40,729 nucleotides of DNA from a virus, in IMG/VR virus record IMGVR_UViG_3300031839_000724, positions 1 to 40,729 of that record; one strand, 5' to 3'. Positions 40,449 through 40,729 of the stretch are shown piece by piece. Under the pieces are notes generated by a model, which did not search any database, was not told where the DNA came from, and was given only the letters and a program-made list of their open reading frames with translations. Position 1 is the first letter of the stretch. Every line of letters begins with the position of its first letter. Both the position numbers and the translations under genes were made by a program.

Positions 40449-40478
40449 TTTATACCCCCTGTTTACAATCACAGTCAA
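40449..40478 (-). promoter_or_regulatory. Sigma70-like promoter of terS
   Basis: Minus strand: TTGACT (40478-40473), 18-base spacer, TATAAA (40454-40449). The spacer contains one GTTTAC box (40461-40466), so a protein binding these boxes could block or help RNA polymerase. Confidence 0.65.
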
Positions 40479-40626
40479 ATCACGAAGGGTTTGAAATTTG
40501 CCTAGTTGTCAAAAAGGGGGGGTGTTTACGTTTCTAACGTAAACCGTTTACGCAGTGTTTACCTTTAAGGAAGGGGGTTAAACTACTGTATAACAACAAT
40601 AAAACCCATGTGTTTACAGAGTTTAC
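40461..40626. repeat. GTTTAC boxes and a 9-bp palindrome (control region)
   Basis: GTTTAC on the plus strand at 40461, 40524, 40546, 40557, 40612 and 40621, and inverted at 40539. Positions 40524-40532 and 40536-40544 are a perfect inverted repeat, GTTTACGTT / AACGTAAAC, with a 3-base spacer. Such boxes fit an operator or a replication-origin iteron set. The segment also has G-runs and a 14-A tract near 40645. Confidence 0.75.
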
Positions 40627-40691
40627 ACCAAAAACGTGTTTTGAAAAAAAAAAAAAACGGAGAGGGGGGTCAAAAAAATGTATACAGGGGG

Positions 40692-40721
40692 TTGCAGTAA
40701 CCATTATTTATCCTATATAAC
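40692..40721 (+). promoter_or_regulatory. Possible promoter leaving the window
   Basis: TTGCAG (40692-40697), 18-base AT-rich spacer, TATAAC (40716-40721). It would drive plus-strand genes beyond the right edge, divergent from terS. Confidence 0.5.
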
Positions 40722-40729
40722 TTCTTACA

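Overview
The window is a piece of a tailed double-stranded DNA bacteriophage genome, very probably a short-tailed (podovirus-like) marine phage. Three observations support this. There is a long collinear morphogenesis block on one strand. The tail genes look like P22-type adaptor (gp4-like), nozzle and fibre proteins, with no tape-measure, sheath or tube genes. Many small proteins resemble ones I know only from uncultured marine phages. The layout loosely recalls HMO-2011-like phages of marine alphaproteobacteria, but that comparison and the host are inference. I see no bacterial chromosomal gene, tRNA, rRNA, CRISPR array, transposase or integrase.

Layout. (1) 3-296 (+): the C-terminal end of a family A DNA polymerase, the right edge of a replication module outside the window. 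It meets the late block head-on, and both genes use the same TTAA as stop. (2) 36450 down to 293 (-): one late block of about 40 genes, mostly with 1-4 nt overlaps or gaps below 20 nt. In transcription order it carries: a polyvalent-type protein, an HExxH protein and a lytic transglycosylase; two low-complexity proteins; large terminase and portal; a lysis/membrane cluster with a 58-codon gene (26391-26567), a 3-helix holin and an M15 endopeptidase; a cysteine-rich protein and a GroES-like co-chaperonin; scaffold, head accessory proteins and major capsid, followed by a strong UUCG-loop terminator; decoration-type proteins; a run of very small basic proteins; adaptor, tail, S74 tail fibre and nozzle proteins; and finally large internal/ejection-type proteins. 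(3) 36451-37496: about 1 kb without a convincing gene but dense in perfect stem-loops and candidate terminators. (4) 37497-39344 (+): six small overlapping genes of unknown function. (5) 39345-39567: terminator-like stems and repeats between convergent units. (6) 40423 down to 39568 (-): small terminase subunit and an overlapping PD-(D/E)XK nuclease. (7) 40424-40729: a control region with repeated GTTTAC boxes, one perfect palindrome and two promoter-like sequences pointing apart.

How it fits together. Small and large terminase feed DNA into the portal. Scaffold, GroES-like protein and gpT-like capsid protein build the head. The gp4-like adaptor, nozzle and fibre form the tail. Large internal proteins and the transglycosylase probably aid ejection. 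The M15 peptidase, holin(s) and small membrane proteins lyse the host.

Most unusual features: a short glycine-pair motif (aromatic-x-x-G-G-x-V) near the C-terminus of at least eight otherwise unrelated late proteins, five times in tandem in one of them; a C-terminal KREY(L/Y) coding tail that doubles as the ribosome binding site of the next gene at three junctions; and a pair of dispersed hairpin repeats whose stems differ by a compensatory change, within a noncoding region that may produce structured RNA.
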